Shown: piece by piece, positions 41,859 through 53,392 of the stretch
Numbering within the stretch: the stretch's first letter is position 1
Layout: every line of letters starts with the position of its first letter
From: Candidatus Delongbacteria bacterium
GTDB taxonomy: Bacteria > CAIWAD01
DNA: 64,000 nucleotides
Assembly: GCA_020634015.1 (NCBI GenBank)
Contig: JACKCN010000006.1
Span: forward strand, 62,001 to 126,000
Direction of reading: 5' to 3'
The notes under the pieces: model-generated
Told to the model about the DNA's origin: nothing
Database searches by the model: none
The model's input: the letters and a program-made list of their open reading frames with translations, nothing else
Translations under genes and position numbers: made by a program

Positions 41859-42737
41859 TCAGCAGGCCGCTTCCAGTTCCTCGACGGGTTCATGGTGAGT
41901 GCCCACCATGCGCAGCAATTCATCCAGATTCAGAATCTGCACCAGACTGTCCTCGCGCGCACGCCGGGCCACCGAGCGAATCAGGGGGCTGGCGGGGGTG
42001 CCGCCCAGTTCCAGGTCCTGCAGCGTTCCAGGACGCAGACGTTCCACCGCGACCACCGCGTCCACCCCCAGCGCCACTTTCGATCCGGCCAGACGCAGTA
42101 CCACCGCGATCTCACGACGGGTTTCGCGGAAGATCACCCTCAGCTCGGCGAAGAGTTCGATGATGCGGCTCAGGCTGATCTGGCGGGTCTGTTCGATCAG
42201 GGTCTTCGCCTCATCCTCGCGCCCCGCCTGAACCGACTCGATCACCTGCGTGGCCACCGCATGCAGGGACGCATGGGCCGAGCGGATGCGCTGCAGCTGG
42301 GTGCGCACGGTCAGCTCGCGGGCTTCAAGACTGTTGAGCCAACGCCCCAGCTTGCAGAGGTTGGGGTCCAGCGCGCCCGTGAATGCGCGCTTTTCCAGGA
42401 CCGAAGCCTCCAGCTCGCCCAACCAGTTGCGATGATCCTGGATCCGCTCTTCCAGCAGGGTTTGCAGGGCAAGGTCCTGCTCGCTCGAGGTTTCCAGATT
42501 CGCACAGCGGCGCAGGTCAACCAACGGAATCACCTTCTCGCGGAACTGCATCAGGCCGCGCATGCACGCGCCCTGTCCGGGTACGGGAGTCAGCCCCGGC
42601 AATTGCATCATGGCTTCCACCAGATCCGCGGGGACCGCGAACAGGCGCTGTTCCAGGCGGATCAGGATGCACAGTGAATTCTCGTCGATGCGTTCCTGAC
42701 ACTCCGCCGCATTGCCCAGTCCGTGCTCGTCCATCAT
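41859..42737 (-). CDS. CheW-like protein split by a CZB zinc-sensing domain
   Basis: A 292-residue protein of unusual architecture. Residues 22-82 are the first half of a CheW domain (CILIRLEQRLFAVPADLVEAM... VIPLVDLRR). Residues 100-190 are a chemoreceptor zinc-binding (CZB) domain with its ligands H102 (DHRNW), C128 (LCKLGRW), H155 and H159 (SAHASLH). Residues 209-280 are the second CheW half (EIAVVLRLAGSKVALGVDAVVAV... LVQILNLDELL). It may be an adaptor that senses zinc or hypochlorite-type oxidants. No other chemotaxis gene is nearby. GGGAGG lies next to the start; the second ATG at 42734 has better spacing. Confidence 0.78.
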   Translation of the reverse strand: MMDEHGLGNAAECQERIDENSLCILIRLEQRLFAVPADLVEAMMQLPGLTPVPGQGACMRGLMQFREKVIPLVDLRRCANLETSSEQDLALQTLLEERIQDHRNWLGELEASVLEKRAFTGALDPNLCKLGRWLNSLEARELTVRTQLQRIRSAHASLHAVATQVIESVQAGREDEAKTLIEQTRQISLSRIIELFAELRVIFRETRREIAVVLRLAGSKVALGVDAVVAVERLRPGTLQDLELGGTPASPLIRSVARRAREDSLVQILNLDELLRMVGTHHEPVEELEAAC

Positions 42738-42820
42738 GCCTCCCTGGCGCTGCCCTGTTGCACTTGGGTCGGGGACCCGTTGGGCATATCGGGAGATGGG
42801 CGCCGCGGTTTCAGCGGGCC

Positions 42821-46480
<3,660 letters not shown>

Positions 46481-46632
46481 CGGAGTCGTGCTCACTTTTT
46501 GTAATCTGGTGCGTGCGTCGCCGCGATCGCTGGTGGCTCGCTGTCGCCAGCGGCCTTGCGCGGCCGGGGAGCGGAACCCCACTCCCGGGTTCCCAAGGTA
46601 ACAGGAAACTTCACTCCCGAAAGGGATTCGCC

Positions 46633-47424
46633 ATGCGCGCCTATCTGGATCTGCTGGCCGACGTGCTGGACAGCGGCGAGACCCGCAGCGACCGCACCGG
46701 GACCGGCACCCGTGGACTCTTCGGTCGCCAGCTGGTCTTCGACCTGGCCGCCGGCTTTCCGCTGGTGACCACCCGCCGGATTCACACGAAAAGCGTGATC
46801 CATGAACTGCTCTGGTTCATTTCCGGGTCCACCAGCGTGCGCCCGCTCCAGGCCGCCGGCGTCAGCATCTGGGACGAATGGGCCGATGCGGATGGAGAAC
46901 TGGGGCCGGTCTATGGGGCCCAGTGGCGTCACTGGCGCGGCCCCGAGGGCGAGATTGACCAGATCCGCGCCCTGGTCGCGGGGCTGCGTACCACGCCTCA
47001 TTCACGTCGCCACATCGTGAGCGCCTGGAATGTGGGCGAGCTCCCGCGAATGGCCCTGCCGCCCTGTCATGTGCTGTTCCAGTTCCATGTGGCCGGAGGG
47101 CGGCTCTCCTGTCAGCTCTACCAGCGCAGTGCGGACATCTTCCTGGGCGTGCCCTTCAACATCGCCAGTTATGCCCTGCTCACCGAAATGCTGGCCCAGG
47201 TCTGCGGGCTGCGCCCGGGCCGCTTCATTCACACCTTCGGGGACCTGCATCTCTACCTGAATCACGTGGACCAGGCCCGGCGTCAGCTGGAACGCGAGCC
47301 GCGCCCCTTGCCGCGTCTTGAGCTGGACCCGTCGATCCGCGAACTGGACGGGTTCCGTGCGGAACACATCCGCATCACGGGCTACGAACCCCATGGCCGG
47401 ATCTCGGCTCCGGTGGCCGTATGA
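46633..47424 (+). CDS. thyA: Thymidylate synthase ThyA
   Basis: A 263-residue enzyme that methylates dUMP to dTMP with methylenetetrahydrofolate, producing dihydrofolate. DRTGTGTRGLFG (20-31), the catalytic C145 in LPPCHVLFQF, and QRSADIFLGVPFNIASYA are diagnostic. Length agrees with E. coli ThyA. It overlaps the dihydrofolate reductase gene by 4 bases (ATGA), which fits recycling of its product. It is divergent from metH, forming a small one-carbon gene set. Confidence 0.98.
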   Translation: MRAYLDLLADVLDSGETRSDRTGTGTRGLFGRQLVFDLAAGFPLVTTRRIHTKSVIHELLWFISGSTSVRPLQAAGVSIWDEWADADGELGPVYGAQWRHWRGPEGEIDQIRALVAGLRTTPHSRRHIVSAWNVGELPRMALPPCHVLFQFHVAGGRLSCQLYQRSADIFLGVPFNIASYALLTEMLAQVCGLRPGRFIHTFGDLHLYLNHVDQARRQLEREPRPLPRLELDPSIRELDGFRAEHIRITGYEPHGRISAPVAV

Positions 47425-47921
47425 AGACACCTGAACTCTGGCTGGTGGCCGCGCTGGGCCGCAATCGGGTGATCGGACGGGCCGGCGCCCTGCCCTGGCA
47501 TCTGCCCGTGGATCTGGCGCATTTCAAACGCCTCACCCGCAAAGGTGTGCTGCTGATGGGGCGCCGCACCTGGGAATCCATTGGCTGCCGCCCCCTGCCC
47601 GGGAGGCGGATTCTGGTGCTCAGCTCGCGGTCAAGCCTGCCGGGCCAAGGCGCCGAACAGGTGGCCAGCCTGGACCAGGCTCTCGAGCTCTGCCGCGGAC
47701 TGGAGCGGCTCTGGGTCGCCGGGGGGCAGGCGGTGTACGAAGAATGCCTGCCCCGGGCCACGGGTCTGGAACTGACCCGCGTGGAGCTTGCCCCCCCCGG
47801 GGATGCGTTCTTTCCCGAGTTCGACGAACGCCAGTGGGTGCTGGAAGAAGAGCGTCCGCATGCTGCGGACGAAAGGAATCCTCTGGATTGCCGCTTCCAG
47901 CGCTGGCGCCGTCCTGCTTGA
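47421..47921 (+). CDS. folA: Dihydrofolate reductase
   Basis: A 166-residue NADPH-dependent reductase that regenerates tetrahydrofolate after thymidylate synthesis. VAALGRNRVIGRAGALPWHLPVDLAHFK (9-36) is the substrate and cofactor region with the catalytic acidic residue in PVDLAHF, and GRRTWESIG and WVAGGQAVYEE follow as expected. Translation is coupled to thyA by an ATGA overlap. Confidence 0.96.
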   Translation: MKTPELWLVAALGRNRVIGRAGALPWHLPVDLAHFKRLTRKGVLLMGRRTWESIGCRPLPGRRILVLSSRSSLPGQGAEQVASLDQALELCRGLERLWVAGGQAVYEECLPRATGLELTRVELAPPGDAFFPEFDERQWVLEEERPHAADERNPLDCRFQRWRRPA

Positions 47922-48023
47922 TCCCACTCACGCGGCGACCTGATCCGGAGCATGGCGCACTGCGCGGAGGTCCCGGGCAGCGGCACGCCGACAGCACGCC
48001 TCATCCCGGTTTCAGCAGTCCCG

Positions 48024-48063
48024 TGTGCGGGCGAGCAGAAATCCTGCTCAACCCGCCCGCACA
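48024..48063. other. Long hairpin between folA and gdhA
   Basis: TGTGCGGGCG (48024-48033) pairs with CGCCCGCACA (48054-48063), and GAGCAG (48033-48038) pairs with CTGCTC (48044-48049) inside it. No T-run follows. It may end the thyA-folA transcript weakly. The surrounding 295-base spacer holds a weak promoter candidate for gdhA, TTGGAA (48100-48105) and TAGTTT (48123-48128), 17 bases apart. Confidence 0.45.
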
Positions 48064-48216
48064 AAGGCCAGAAAGCCCCATTGAAGGACGCCCGCAGGGT
48101 TGGAATGGCCATTTTGATGCAGTAGTTTGCGCGCTCGAGATCCGTGTTCACTCTCTGATCTCCGTGGGCCCCCCGGGGCGAAGTCATTTGCGGTTTCCAA
48201 TCGAAAGAATGGTGCC

Positions 48217-49557
48217 ATGAAAGAATACATCCAGTCGGTGGTCGCCTCCGTGCGTGCCAAGAACCCAGCGGAACCGGAATTCATCCAGGCCGCCGAAGAA
48301 GTCCTTCACAGCCTCACGCCCGTGCTCAAGCGCTATCCCGAGTATCGCGCCAACTGCATCCTCGAGCGTCTGGTCGAGCCCGAGCGCGTGATCAGCTTCC
48401 GTGTTCCCTGGGTGGACGATCAGGGCCGCATCCAGGTCAACCGTGGCTATCGGGTGGAGTTCTCGAGCGCACTGGGTCCCTACAAGGGCGGGCTGCGTTT
48501 TCACCCCAGCGTGACACAGGGCATTCTCAAGTTCCTGGGCTTCGAACAGATCTTCAAGAACAGCCTGACCACGCTGCCCATGGGCGGCGGCAAGGGCGGC
48601 AGCGACTTCGACCCCAAGGGCAAGAGCGATCACGAAGTGATGCGTTTCTGCCAGTCCTTCATGACCGAACTTTCCCGCCACATCGGCCCCAACACCGACG
48701 TGCCCGCCGGTGACATCGGAGTGGGCGGCCGCGAGATCGGCTTCCTCTTCGGCCAGTACAAGCGCCTGCGCAACGAGTTCACCGGTGTGCTCACCGGCAA
48801 GGGCCTGGGGTGGGGCGGCAGTCTGATCCGTCCCGAGGCCACCGGTTACGGCGTGGCCTACTTCCTGCAGGAAATGCTGGCCACCCGCGGCCAGAGCCTG
48901 GAAGGCAAGACCATCACCATGTCGGGCTACGGCAACGTGGGCACCTACTTCGTCGAGAAGGTCAACGAGCTGGGCGGCAAGGTGGTCTCGCTGGGTGACG
49001 AGTACGGCTGCGTGCACGACCCCGACGGCATTTCCGGCGACAAGCTGAAATTCATGTCCACCCTCTGGAGCGTGTACCGCAAGAGCGCACGCGAGTACGC
49101 CACCGAATTCGGCGTCAAGTGGATCGACGGCGGACGCCCCTGGCAGATCCCCTGCGACATCGCCGTGCCCAGTGCCACCCAGAACGAACTGAACGCCGAA
49201 GATGCCCGCACCCTGATCCAGAACGGCTGCCTGGCGGTGGTCGAAGCGGCCAACATGCCCAGTACGCCCGAGGCTGTGGACCTGATCCTGGAGAAGGGCC
49301 TGCTCTTCGCTCCGGGCAAGGCGGCCAATGCCGGAGGTGTGGCGGTGTCCGGCCTCGAAATGAGCCAGAACAGCATGCGCCTCAACTGGAGCCGCGAGGA
49401 AGTGGATGGACGCCTGCAGAAAATCATGAAGGAAATCCACCAGGCCTGCCACCAGTCCGCCGAGGAGTTCGGCACCCCGGGCAACTACGTGAACGGGGCC
49501 AACATCGCCGGTTTCATCAAGGTGGCCAATGCCATGCTGGACCAGGGTCTCGTCTAG
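48217..49557 (+). CDS. gdhA: NADP-type glutamate dehydrogenase
   Basis: A 446-residue hexameric enzyme interconverting glutamate and 2-oxoglutarate plus ammonia. The substrate block GPYKGGLRFHPSVTQGILKFLGFEQIFKN (about 88-116) with PMGGGKGGSDFDPKG is the family signature; MSGYGNVGTYFVEK is the Rossmann dinucleotide site. Sequence style and length match the bacterial NADP(H) group (E. coli GdhA, 447). The start at 48217 has only a weak GAAAG ribosome site. It sits on its own between a possible promoter and a clear terminator. Confidence 0.95.
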   Translation: MKEYIQSVVASVRAKNPAEPEFIQAAEEVLHSLTPVLKRYPEYRANCILERLVEPERVISFRVPWVDDQGRIQVNRGYRVEFSSALGPYKGGLRFHPSVTQGILKFLGFEQIFKNSLTTLPMGGGKGGSDFDPKGKSDHEVMRFCQSFMTELSRHIGPNTDVPAGDIGVGGREIGFLFGQYKRLRNEFTGVLTGKGLGWGGSLIRPEATGYGVAYFLQEMLATRGQSLEGKTITMSGYGNVGTYFVEKVNELGGKVVSLGDEYGCVHDPDGISGDKLKFMSTLWSVYRKSAREYATEFGVKWIDGGRPWQIPCDIAVPSATQNELNAEDARTLIQNGCLAVVEAANMPSTPEAVDLILEKGLLFAPGKAANAGGVAVSGLEMSQNSMRLNWSREEVDGRLQKIMKEIHQACHQSAEEFGTPGNYVNGANIAGFIKVANAMLDQGLV

Positions 49558-49585
49558 ACTCCCTGACCCTCCCGATTCTCCCTCG

Positions 49586-49616
49586 CGCTCCCGGTCCTGT
49601 ACCGGGAGCGCTTTTT
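49586..49616 (+). terminator. Rho-independent terminator of gdhA
   Basis: A perfect 10-bp stem (CGCTCCCGGT / ACCGGGAGCG) with a 5-base loop is followed by CTTTTT, 29 bases after the stop codon. Confidence 0.9.
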
Positions 49617-49676
49617 GTTCCGGGCCGCGCGGCGATTGGCTATCTTGCACGCCTGTCACACAACCACGGAGAACGC

Positions 49677-52661
49677 ATGCACCGCGGCTCATTCGATCTG
49701 ATTGCCGGCTTCCAGAACCTGATCCAGCGCCGGGTGAACGAGATCCTGCTGGTGGCCAGCGAGTACGACGCCTTCATTCTGGCCCAGGACGGACAGCTGC
49801 AGGACCTGATCCTCAGCGAATTCGTCAACATGAATCTGTACCACGCCCCCAAGATCACCCGGGTGGCGCGGGCCAGCCGGGCCCTGGCCATGCTCTCCGC
49901 GGGGCGCGAGACGCGCGAGCCGGAAGAGGAGGACAGCGCCTCCAGCGGCACCTACGACCTGATTCTGATGACCACCAACGTGGGCGACATGCACGTGCTG
50001 GAGTTCGCGCGCAGCCTGCGCAACTCGGGCGTGCAGGTGCCCGTGATCCTGCTGGCCTACGAGAACCGCGAACTCGAGGAGCTGCTGGAACGCAGCGAGA
50101 TGGAGTACGTGGACCAGGTCTTCGTCTGGCAGGGGGACTTTCGCATCCTGCTGGCCATCGTGAAGTATGTCGAGGATTTCTGGAACCTCGAGCACGACAC
50201 CAAGGTGATGGGCGTGCAGGTGATCATCCTCATCGAAGACAACATCCGCTTCTATTCCAGTTTTCTGCCCAACATCTATACCGAAGTGGTGAAACAGTCG
50301 CAGCGGCTGATCTTCGACGGCCTCAATCTGGCGCACCGCATGCTGCGCCAGAAGGCGCGCCCCAAGATTCTGCTCTGCACCGATTACGACCAGGCCTGGA
50401 CCTTCTTCGAACGTTACGCGGACTTCGTGCTGGGCATCATCACCGATCTGGAGTACCCCAAGGGCGGAGTGAACATCCCGGATGCGGGGGCCCAGTTCGC
50501 CCGCCAGGTCCGCGGCCGATTTCCCGACATGCCCGTGATGATCCAGAGCAGCCAGCCCCGCGTGATGGAGTACGCCGACCTGCTGAACACGGCGGTGGCC
50601 CGCAAGGACTCGCCGACCCTGCTCAAGGAACTGCGCACCTTCATGCAGGAGAATTTCGGCTTCGGAGACTTTGTCTTTCGCCTCGAGGACGGCACCGAGA
50701 TCGCGCGCGCCCGTGACCTGCAGACCCTTGAGCGGATTCTGACCGAGATTCCCGATGCCACCCTCGAGTATCACGCCAGCCGCGACCATTTCTCCAAGTG
50801 GCTCAAGGCCCGCACCGAGTTCGGGCTGGCGCGCAAGCTCCAGGCCCGCAAGGTGGACAGTTATCCCAGCATGGACGATCTGCGCAACGACCTGATCGCC
50901 TGCATCCGCAACTTCCGTCTGGACCGCACGCGTGGCGTGATTGCCGAGTTCAAGAGCGACACCTTCGATCCCACCAACAGTTTCGCCCAGCTGGGGCAGG
51001 GATCCATGGGCGGCAAGGCCCGCGGTCTCAGTTTCGTGCGCCATCTGATCAACCGCCACGAGCTCTGGAACAGCGTACCGGGAGTCTGCATCACGATTCC
51101 GCCCGCGGTGATGCTCAACACGGGTGTCTTCGACGATTTCATGGAACTCAACGGGCTGGAAGAGTTTGCCGTGAGCGAACCCGACGACCAGAAGATCCTG
51201 GCCCGTTTCCTGGATTCGGAATTCCCGCCGGCCTACATCGACTCGCTGAAAGCCATCGTGCAACTGATGGACTATCCGCTGGCCGTGCGTTCGAGCAGCC
51301 TGCTGGAGGACAGCCAGTACCAGCCCTTCGCGGGTATCTACCGCACCTGCATGCTGCCCAACAGCAGCCATGATCCGGAAATCCGGCTCGAATACCTGCT
51401 GCGCGCGATCAAGATGACCTATGCCTCCACCTATTCGCGTGAGGCCAAGGCCTACATCGATTCCACGCCCTATCGTCTCGAGGAGGAGAAGATGGGCGTG
51501 ATCATCCAGAAACTTGTCGGTCAGCGCCACGGCGACCGTTTCTACCCCAGCATGGCCGGAGTGGCGCGCAGCTGGAACTTCTATCCCAGTGGCCCCATGA
51601 AAGCCGAAGACGGGGTGGCCAATGTGGTCCTGGGGCTGGGCCGGATGGTCGTGGACGGCGGCAGCAGCCTGCGCTTCTGCCCGCGTTATCCCCAGCACCA
51701 TTCGCAGTTCGGCACCATGCGCGACTATCTGGACTACTCGCAGAAGGTGTATTACGGGCTGGATCTGGGGCACACGGGAGAAGGCGTGGTGGACGACAAC
51801 AGTCTGCCTTCATGGAAGGTGGCCGAAGCGGAGAAGGAGGGCACTCTGGGGCCGGTGGCTTCGGTATTCTCACCGGAGAACAACGCGGTCTACGACGGCC
51901 TGTCCCGGCCGGGCGTGCGGCTGGTGACCTTTGCGCCCATTCTCAAGCACAGCCTGTTCCCGCTGCCGGAAGTGCTTGTGAAGGTCCTCAAGCTGGGCAC
52001 TCGCGGCATGAGTCGCCCGGTGGAAATCGAATTCACCGCCCAGCTGGGTGTCGAAGGGGATGAACTGCCCGAATTCAATGTGGTGCAGATGCGGCCCCTG
52101 GTGCTGACCCGGGAAGTGGAAGAGATCCATCTGGAGCAGATTCCCGAAGCCACACGTCTGTGTTACAGCACCCAGGTGCTGGGCGCGGGCAATCTGGAAC
52201 TGAACGACATCATCTGCGTGAACTACGCCAACTACGAACGCCGCCGCAGCAAGGACGCCGCGCTCGAAGTGGGCAAGCTGAATGCGCGCCTGAAGCAACT
52301 CAAGCGTCGCTACCTGCTGATCGGCGTGGGGCGCTGGGGTTCCAGCGATCCCTGGCTGGGCATTCCCGTAAGCTGGGACCAGATCAACGGCGCCAGCGTG
52401 ATCATCGAGTCGGGTTTCAAGGATTTCATCGTGACCCCCTCGCAGGGCTCACACTTCTTCCAGAATCTCAGTTCACTGGGCATCGGCTATTTCACCGTGA
52501 ATCCCGACGAGCACGATGGCAGCCTGGATTGGGAATTCCTGGCGACCCATCCCGCCGAAGAGGAGGGCGAACTGTTCCGTCACCTGCACTTCCAGCATCC
52601 ATTCACGATCCGCATGGACGGACGGCGCGGCTGTGGAGTGGTGATCAAGCCGGAGGCCTGA
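49677..52661 (+). CDS. PEP/pyruvate-binding (PEP synthase-like) protein with receiver-like domains
   Basis: A 994-residue protein. Residues 1-390 hold two receiver-like alpha/beta domains: one near 95-180 without a clear phosphoacceptor, and one near 220-350 with LLCTDYDQAW and GIITDLEYPKGG, where the Asp lies in the phosphoacceptor position. From about 440 on there is a PPDK/PEP-synthase ATP-grasp domain: GQGSMGGKARGLSFVRHL, VRSSSLLEDSQYQPFAGIY, VIIQKLVGQRHGDRFYPSMAGVA. The phosphohistidine and PEP/TIM-barrel domains of true PEP synthase are absent. Its C-terminus (RRYLLIGVGRWGSSDPWLG) is specific to this FCB-type subfamily. Function is unknown; GGAG precedes the ATG. Confidence 0.8.
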   Translation: MHRGSFDLIAGFQNLIQRRVNEILLVASEYDAFILAQDGQLQDLILSEFVNMNLYHAPKITRVARASRALAMLSAGRETREPEEEDSASSGTYDLILMTTNVGDMHVLEFARSLRNSGVQVPVILLAYENRELEELLERSEMEYVDQVFVWQGDFRILLAIVKYVEDFWNLEHDTKVMGVQVIILIEDNIRFYSSFLPNIYTEVVKQSQRLIFDGLNLAHRMLRQKARPKILLCTDYDQAWTFFERYADFVLGIITDLEYPKGGVNIPDAGAQFARQVRGRFPDMPVMIQSSQPRVMEYADLLNTAVARKDSPTLLKELRTFMQENFGFGDFVFRLEDGTEIARARDLQTLERILTEIPDATLEYHASRDHFSKWLKARTEFGLARKLQARKVDSYPSMDDLRNDLIACIRNFRLDRTRGVIAEFKSDTFDPTNSFAQLGQGSMGGKARGLSFVRHLINRHELWNSVPGVCITIPPAVMLNTGVFDDFMELNGLEEFAVSEPDDQKILARFLDSEFPPAYIDSLKAIVQLMDYPLAVRSSSLLEDSQYQPFAGIYRTCMLPNSSHDPEIRLEYLLRAIKMTYASTYSREAKAYIDSTPYRLEEEKMGVIIQKLVGQRHGDRFYPSMAGVARSWNFYPSGPMKAEDGVANVVLGLGRMVVDGGSSLRFCPRYPQHHSQFGTMRDYLDYSQKVYYGLDLGHTGEGVVDDNSLPSWKVAEAEKEGTLGPVASVFSPENNAVYDGLSRPGVRLVTFAPILKHSLFPLPEVLVKVLKLGTRGMSRPVEIEFTAQLGVEGDELPEFNVVQMRPLVLTREVEEIHLEQIPEATRLCYSTQVLGAGNLELNDIICVNYANYERRRSKDAALEVGKLNARLKQLKRRYLLIGVGRWGSSDPWLGIPVSWDQINGASVIIESGFKDFIVTPSQGSHFFQNLSSLGIGYFTVNPDEHDGSLDWEFLATHPAEEEGELFRHLHFQHPFTIRMDGRRGCGVVIKPEA

Positions 52662-52745
52662 GTGCGGCGCATTCCGTCACTCAGAGTGCGCAGCACGTGA
52701 AGACTCGTCACCCGGCAGGAGCCGGGACAATCTGGAGGCAAGGTG

Positions 52746-53297
52746 ATGAAGGCCGCTGAACGCAAGGCACTGCTCGGCATCCTGGCTGAGCGCTTCGAAC
52801 GACATCCGGCCCGGCATGCGGGCATCCCGTGGTCCGCGGTCCGGGCCCGCCTGGAGGCCGATCCCGCGGCTCTTGAGGTCCTGCAGCGGATGGAGCAGAC
52901 CGGTGGAGAGCCGGACCTGATCGGCCAGGACGGCAAGACACGCGACTACATCTTCTGCGATTGCGCGCCCGAGAGCCCCGCGGGCAGGCGCAGCCTGTGT
53001 TACGATCGCGCGGCCCTGGACGCCCGCAAGCAGAACAAGCCCGCGGGCTGCGCCATGGAAATGGCCGAAGAAATTGGAATCCAGCTTCTGGACGAGGACC
53101 AGTACCGCCAATTGCAGACACTGGGCGAGTTCGATCGCAAGACCTCGAGCTGGGTCAGCACACCGGCGGAAACGCGCAAGCTGGGTGGCGCCCTGTTCTG
53201 CGACCGGCGCTACGACCGGGTCTTCGTCTATCACAATGGTGCGGAGTCATACTACGCGGCGCGCGGCTTTCGTGGCCAGCTGCGGATCAAGGGCTGA
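52746..53297 (+). CDS. DUF4256 family protein
   Basis: A 183-residue protein of the DUF4256 family, whose function is unknown. MEQTGGEPDLIG, YIFCDCAPESPAGRRSLCYD, NKPAGCAMEMAEEIGIQLLDEDQYRQLQ and SSWVSTPAETRKLGGALFCDRRYDRVFVYHNGAESYY are the family blocks. Several cysteines are conserved in them. A GGAGG lies seven bases before the ATG at 52746; a GTG at 52743 is an alternative. It converges on citrate synthase. Confidence 0.85.
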   Translation: MKAAERKALLGILAERFERHPARHAGIPWSAVRARLEADPAALEVLQRMEQTGGEPDLIGQDGKTRDYIFCDCAPESPAGRRSLCYDRAALDARKQNKPAGCAMEMAEEIGIQLLDEDQYRQLQTLGEFDRKTSSWVSTPAETRKLGGALFCDRRYDRVFVYHNGAESYYAARGFRGQLRIKG

Positions 53298-53335
53298 GAG
53301 CATCCGGCACGCAGGGCGCATCGGAAGCAGAGGAC

Positions 53336-53368
53336 AAAAAAAGGGGGCTCCCGGTCGCGGGAGCCCCC
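53336..53368 (-). terminator. Rho-independent terminator of citrate synthase
   Basis: A perfect 11-bp stem (GGGGGCTCCCG / CGGGAGCCCCC) with a 4-base loop is followed on the minus strand by seven T residues. It lies 25 bases after the gltA stop and may also help stop the convergent DUF4256 transcript. Confidence 0.92.
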
Positions 53369-53392
53369 TTCGTGTGATACGATCGATGCGGG

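Noticed and set aside
46481..46632. Cobalamin riboswitch before metH
   Set aside because: The 152-base spacer shared with thyA is too short and shows no B12-box or matching stems.
49689..51773. Open frame of 694 codons on the minus strand within the PEP-synthase-like gene
   Set aside because: It is antisense to a gene with recognisable ATP-grasp motifs and shows the same His/Gln/Val-rich artefact composition.
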